Assembly (NCBI GenBank): GCA_017458025.1
Contig: JAFTGG010000126.1
Coordinates: 1 to 14,070, forward strand
Length of the DNA: 14,070 bases
From: Oscillospiraceae bacterium
GTDB lineage: Bacteria; Bacillota; Clostridia; Oscillospirales; Oscillospiraceae
Direction of reading: 5' to 3'
Of this stretch, positions 11,483 through 14,070 are shown piece after piece. Under the pieces are notes generated by a model. It did no database searches. It had not been told where the DNA came from and worked only from the letters and a program-made list of their open reading frames with translations. Positions within the stretch are counted from its first letter, which is position 1; every line of letters begins with the position of its first letter. Both the position numbers and the translations under genes were made by a program.

Positions 11483-13039
11483 ATGGTTCTCAAAATACTT
11501 ATGCTGTTGATATTTTTCGGCTTGATGGTCGGCATCGGCCTCTATTGCCGCCGCAACGCCACCGACGTCAACGGCTTCGTGCTCGGCGGGCGCAACGTCG
11601 GCCCGTGGCTGACGGCGTTCGCCTACGGCACGTCGTACTTCTCCGCGGTCGTGTTCGTCGGCTACGCGGGACAGTTTGGCTGGAGGTACGGCATCGCGGC
11701 GACCTGGGCGGGCATCGGCAACGCGCTGATCGGCTCGCTGCTGGCGTGGGCGGTGCTCGGCAGGCGCACGCGCATCATGACGCAGCACCTTTCGAGCGCC
11801 ACAATGCCGGAATTTTTCGGCAAGCGCTTCGGAAGCCCCGAGCTCAAGATCGCGGCGTCCGCCATCATCTTTATCTTTCTCATTCCCTATACCGCCTCGC
11901 TCTATAACGGCCTGAGCCGCCTGTTCGGCATGGCGTTCAACATCGACTACGCCGTGTGCGTCGTGGTCATGGCGATCCTCACCGGCGTCTACGTCATTGC
12001 CGGCGGTTACATGGCGACCGCCATCAACGACTTTATTCAGGGCATCATCATGATCTTTGGCATTATCGCGGTCATCGCGGCGGTGCTCAAAAGTCAGGGC
12101 GGCTTTCTCGCCGCGCTGGACGGCCTGTCCCGTGTCAGCGACCCGCTGGTCTCCGACTCGCCGGGCATCTTCAATTCGTTCTTCGGGCCCGATCCGCTCA
12201 ACCTGCTCGGCGTCGTGATCCTGACGTCGCTCGGCACCTGGGGCCTGCCGCAGATGGTGCAGAAGTTTTACGCCATCAAAAACGAGGGGCAAGTCAACAA
12301 GGGCATGATCATCTCGACTTTCTTCGCGTTCATCGTCGCGGGCGGCTGCTACTTCCTCGGCGGCTTCGGGCGGCTGTTCACCGACAAGCTGAACGTCGCG
12401 AACGGCGTCCCCGGCGGCGGCTACGACGCCGTCGTGCCGACGATGCTCTCCGGCCTGCCCGATATCCTGATCGCGGTCGTTGTCATTCTCGTGCTTTCGG
12501 CGTCGATGTCAACCCTCTCGTCGCTGGTGTTGACTTCCAGCTCGACGCTGACGCTTGACTTCCTCAAGGGCAATGTCGTCAAGGACATGGACGAGAAAAA
12601 GCAGCTGCTCATCATGCGCGTGCTGATCGTCGTGTTCATTGCGATCTCGGTCGTTCTCGCCATCATTCAATACCGCTCGAATGTTACGTTCATCGCGCAG
12701 CTCATGGGCGTGAGCTGGGGCGCTCTCGCTGGCGCGTTCCTCGCGCCGTTCCTGTACGGGCTTTATTGGAAGCGCGCGACCAAGGCGGCGTGCTGGGTCA
12801 GCTTTATCTTCTCCAGCGTGGTGATGGTGCTGAACATCTTCGTGCGCGGCAGCTTCCCGCCGCTGCTTCAGTCCCCCATCAACGCCGGCGCGTTCTGCAT
12901 GCTGGCGGGTCTCGTCATCGTGCCGGTGGTGAGCGCGTTCACCGCGCCGCCCGCCGCAGCGCTCGTCGAGGACGCGTTTTCGTGCTACGACAAAAAGGTG
13001 CTTGTGCCGCAGCGCGAAGCGCTCAGCGACGGCGAGTGA
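11483..13039 (+). CDS. sodium:solute symporter (SSS/PutP-like family)
   Basis: The 518-residue protein has about 13 hydrophobic helices. It starts MVLKILMLLIFFGLMVGIGL, followed by RNATDVNGFVLGGRNVGPW, the short loop and second-helix entry usual in this family (F-x-x-G-G-R). The family region GGYMATAINDFIQGIIMIFG is present, as is GTWGLPQMVQKFYA (about 250) and SASMSTLSSLVLTSSSTLT (about 340), where sodium-site Ser/Thr residues lie in known members. Family knowledge: substrates include proline, pantothenate, sugars, sialic acid and carboxylates, and cannot be read from sequence here. It is the first gene of a two-gene plus-strand unit with an amidohydrolase 25 bases downstream, so the imported solute may be that enzyme's substrate. 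The ribosome site (AAAGGA) is somewhat far from the ATG. Confidence 0.92.
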   Translation: MVLKILMLLIFFGLMVGIGLYCRRNATDVNGFVLGGRNVGPWLTAFAYGTSYFSAVVFVGYAGQFGWRYGIAATWAGIGNALIGSLLAWAVLGRRTRIMTQHLSSATMPEFFGKRFGSPELKIAASAIIFIFLIPYTASLYNGLSRLFGMAFNIDYAVCVVVMAILTGVYVIAGGYMATAINDFIQGIIMIFGIIAVIAAVLKSQGGFLAALDGLSRVSDPLVSDSPGIFNSFFGPDPLNLLGVVILTSLGTWGLPQMVQKFYAIKNEGQVNKGMIISTFFAFIVAGGCYFLGGFGRLFTDKLNVANGVPGGGYDAVVPTMLSGLPDILIAVVVILVLSASMSTLSSLVLTSSSTLTLDFLKGNVVKDMDEKKQLLIMRVLIVVFIAISVVLAIIQYRSNVTFIAQLMGVSWGALAGAFLAPFLYGLYWKRATKAACWVSFIFSSVVMVLNIFVRGSFPPLLQSPINAGAFCMLAGLVIVPVVSAFTAPPAAALVEDAFSCYDKKVLVPQREALSDGE

Positions 13040-13064
13040 TTTGCGAACGGCAAGGAGCAACCTC

Positions 13065-13922
13065 ATGATCGTCGATATCCACACCCACGCCTTTCCTGAC
13101 AAAATCGCCGCGCGGACGGTCGACAAGCTGCAAGGTGCGTCGCATACCCGCCCGTTTACCGACGGCAGCGTCGGCGCGCTGCGGGAGTCGATGGCGCGCG
13201 CCAGCATCGACCGCTCCGTCGTGCTGCCCGTGGCGACCAACGCCCATCAGGTGCCGCACGTCAACGACTCGTCCATCGCGCTGAACGAGCAAAGCGCCGC
13301 GACCGGCGTGCTGTCATTCGGCTGCATGCACCCGGATTTTCCCGATTGGAAAGCGGAGCTCGCGCGGCTCGCGGACAACGGCGTAAAAGGCGTCAAGCTT
13401 CACCCTGTCTATCAGGGCGTCGCTTTCGACGACCCGCGCTATCTGCGTATCCTCGACCGCTGCGCGGAGCTTGGGCTGCTCGTGCTGACCCATGCGGGAC
13501 GGGACGTGGGCTTCCCCGACGCGCATGACTTTGTCTCTCCGGCGCAAATCGCGAACGCCGCGCGCCAGACTGACGGCGCGACGCTCATTTGCGCCCATAT
13601 GGGCGGCTGGCGGCAATGGGACGACGTAGAACGGCTTCTGCCGGAAACAAGCGCCTACATCGACACGTCGTTCGCGCTCGGCGCAATGGTCTCCAACGGC
13701 GACGGATACTATAAAACGCCCGCCGACCTCGCGCTGCTGGGCGAAGAGCAGTTCCTGCGCATCGTGCGTCTTTTTGGCGCGGAGCGCGTTCTATTCGGCA
13801 CAGACTCGCCTTGGGGCGGTCAGAGCGATGGACTCCGGCAATTTCGCGCGCTCCACTTTTCTGACGCGGAGCGGAAGGCAATTCTCGGCGGGAACGCGGC
13901 AGAACTTCTAGGCCTTGTCTGA
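13065..13922 (+). CDS. amidohydrolase-2 family metal-dependent hydrolase
   Basis: The 285-residue TIM-barrel enzyme shows the family metal and active-site residues: His6 and His8 in VDIHTHAFPD, KGVKLHPVYQG (Lys111, His113), His143 in LVLTHAGRD, His178 in ICAHMGGWRQW and Asp247 in VLFGTDSPWGGQ. The family includes decarboxylases, lactonases and amide hydrolases. The start chosen is the ATG at 13065, 7 bases after AAGGAG; an upstream ATG at 13002 would overlap the symporter gene and add 21 residues without family similarity. It probably processes the solute carried by the symporter. Its last codons (LGLV and TGA) lie in an arm of an intergenic inverted repeat, so the 3' end of the gene may have been shaped by that element. 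Confidence 0.9.
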   Translation: MIVDIHTHAFPDKIAARTVDKLQGASHTRPFTDGSVGALRESMARASIDRSVVLPVATNAHQVPHVNDSSIALNEQSAATGVLSFGCMHPDFPDWKAELARLADNGVKGVKLHPVYQGVAFDDPRYLRILDRCAELGLLVLTHAGRDVGFPDAHDFVSPAQIANAARQTDGATLICAHMGGWRQWDDVERLLPETSAYIDTSFALGAMVSNGDGYYKTPADLALLGEEQFLRIVRLFGAERVLFGTDSPWGGQSDGLRQFRALHFSDAERKAILGGNAAELLGLV

Positions 13923-14070
13923 AAATGGGCAACGTGACCAACGGCGAGGCATTTTTCGTCAGGCAAGGCCTCATACTAATATGCGACTAAAAGTGGCAAA
14001 GCCTTGCGAGCAGAATTTTTGTCAGGCAAGGCGGAGGACGCAGGCGGGCTGACGCCCACCAAGGACGACA
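13910..14070. repeat. intergenic repeat element with direct and inverted copies, cut by the window edge
   Basis: The word GTCAGGCAAGGC occurs at 13958-13969 and 14021-14032, each after a run of five T (offset 63-64). The inverse copy AGGCCTTGTCTGA (13910-13922) pairs over 13 bases with 13959-13971 with one G-U, and GCCTTGC (14001-14007) is another inverse copy. The end of the window continues with a GGGC-TGAC-GCCC hairpin. I recall similar elements between genes in Oscillospiraceae genomes, without proof. The first stem, or the 13963-14007 stem followed by ATTTTT, could also serve as a terminator. There is no gene in 13923-14070. Confidence 0.6.

Noticed and set aside
13002..13064. Upstream start of the amidohydrolase
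   Set aside because: It would overlap the symporter gene and add residues unlike the family, whereas the ATG at 13065 follows AAGGAG.
12509..13240. Minus-strand 243-codon open frame rich in Arg, His and Glu
   Set aside because: It is antisense to the symporter and amidohydrolase genes and has shadow-type composition.
13923..14070. CRISPR array from the recurring GGCAAGGC words
   Set aside because: Copies are in both orientations with uneven spacing and no regular spacers.

Overview
The window (about 60% G+C) looks like chromosomal DNA from a Gram-positive anaerobe of the Clostridia, probably an Oscillospirales-type gut bacterium. The grounds are strong GGAGG-type ribosome binding sites, several Leu-Ala-Gly-Cys lipoprotein signals, a cobalamin riboswitch, tight operons and intergenic repeat families. 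The taxon is inferred; no rRNA or other marker gene is present. No phage, IS, CRISPR, rRNA or tRNA was seen.

Region 1 (about 3618 down to 1, minus strand) is a corrinoid/tetrapyrrole uptake operon. A sigma-A-type promoter (3590-3618) lies just after the preceding gene. It is followed by a cobalamin riboswitch (3457-3569), an intrinsic terminator (3352-3381), a complex leader with a possible 17-codon ORF, and then four genes: a CbiK-type cobaltochelatase carrying a lipoprotein signal, a lipoprotein with two related beta-rich domains, a BtuF/FecB-type binding lipoprotein, and the start of a FecCD/BtuC-type permease that runs off the left edge. The genes abut or overlap.

Region 2 (11295 down to 3626, minus strand) is a sugar or sugar-phosphate module. 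It has a near-consensus promoter, a solute-binding lipoprotein, a structured intergenic region with an intrinsic terminator, a fused two-domain permease, an ATPase, an unusual ROK-like kinase with a long N-terminal extension, a D-lyxose/D-mannose isomerase and a PHP-family phosphatase. The transporter belongs to the Fbp/Afu/Phn group that automatic pipelines often call 'iron(III)'. The neighbouring enzymes, and the lack of an FbpA-style Tyr pair, argue for a sugar-phosphate (AfuABC-like) substrate.

Region 3 (11399 to the right edge, plus strand) is divergent from region 2. It holds a promoter with palindromic operators at and after the start site, a sodium:solute symporter and an amidohydrolase. 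The amidohydrolase ends inside an intergenic repeat that continues to the right edge.

The two best candidates for undescribed biology are (a) the B12-riboswitch-controlled operon that puts a cobaltochelatase and a two-domain lipoprotein outside the membrane beside a B12-type importer, and (b) the importer-kinase-isomerase-phosphatase cassette. All family assignments come from motifs and recall; no database search was possible.
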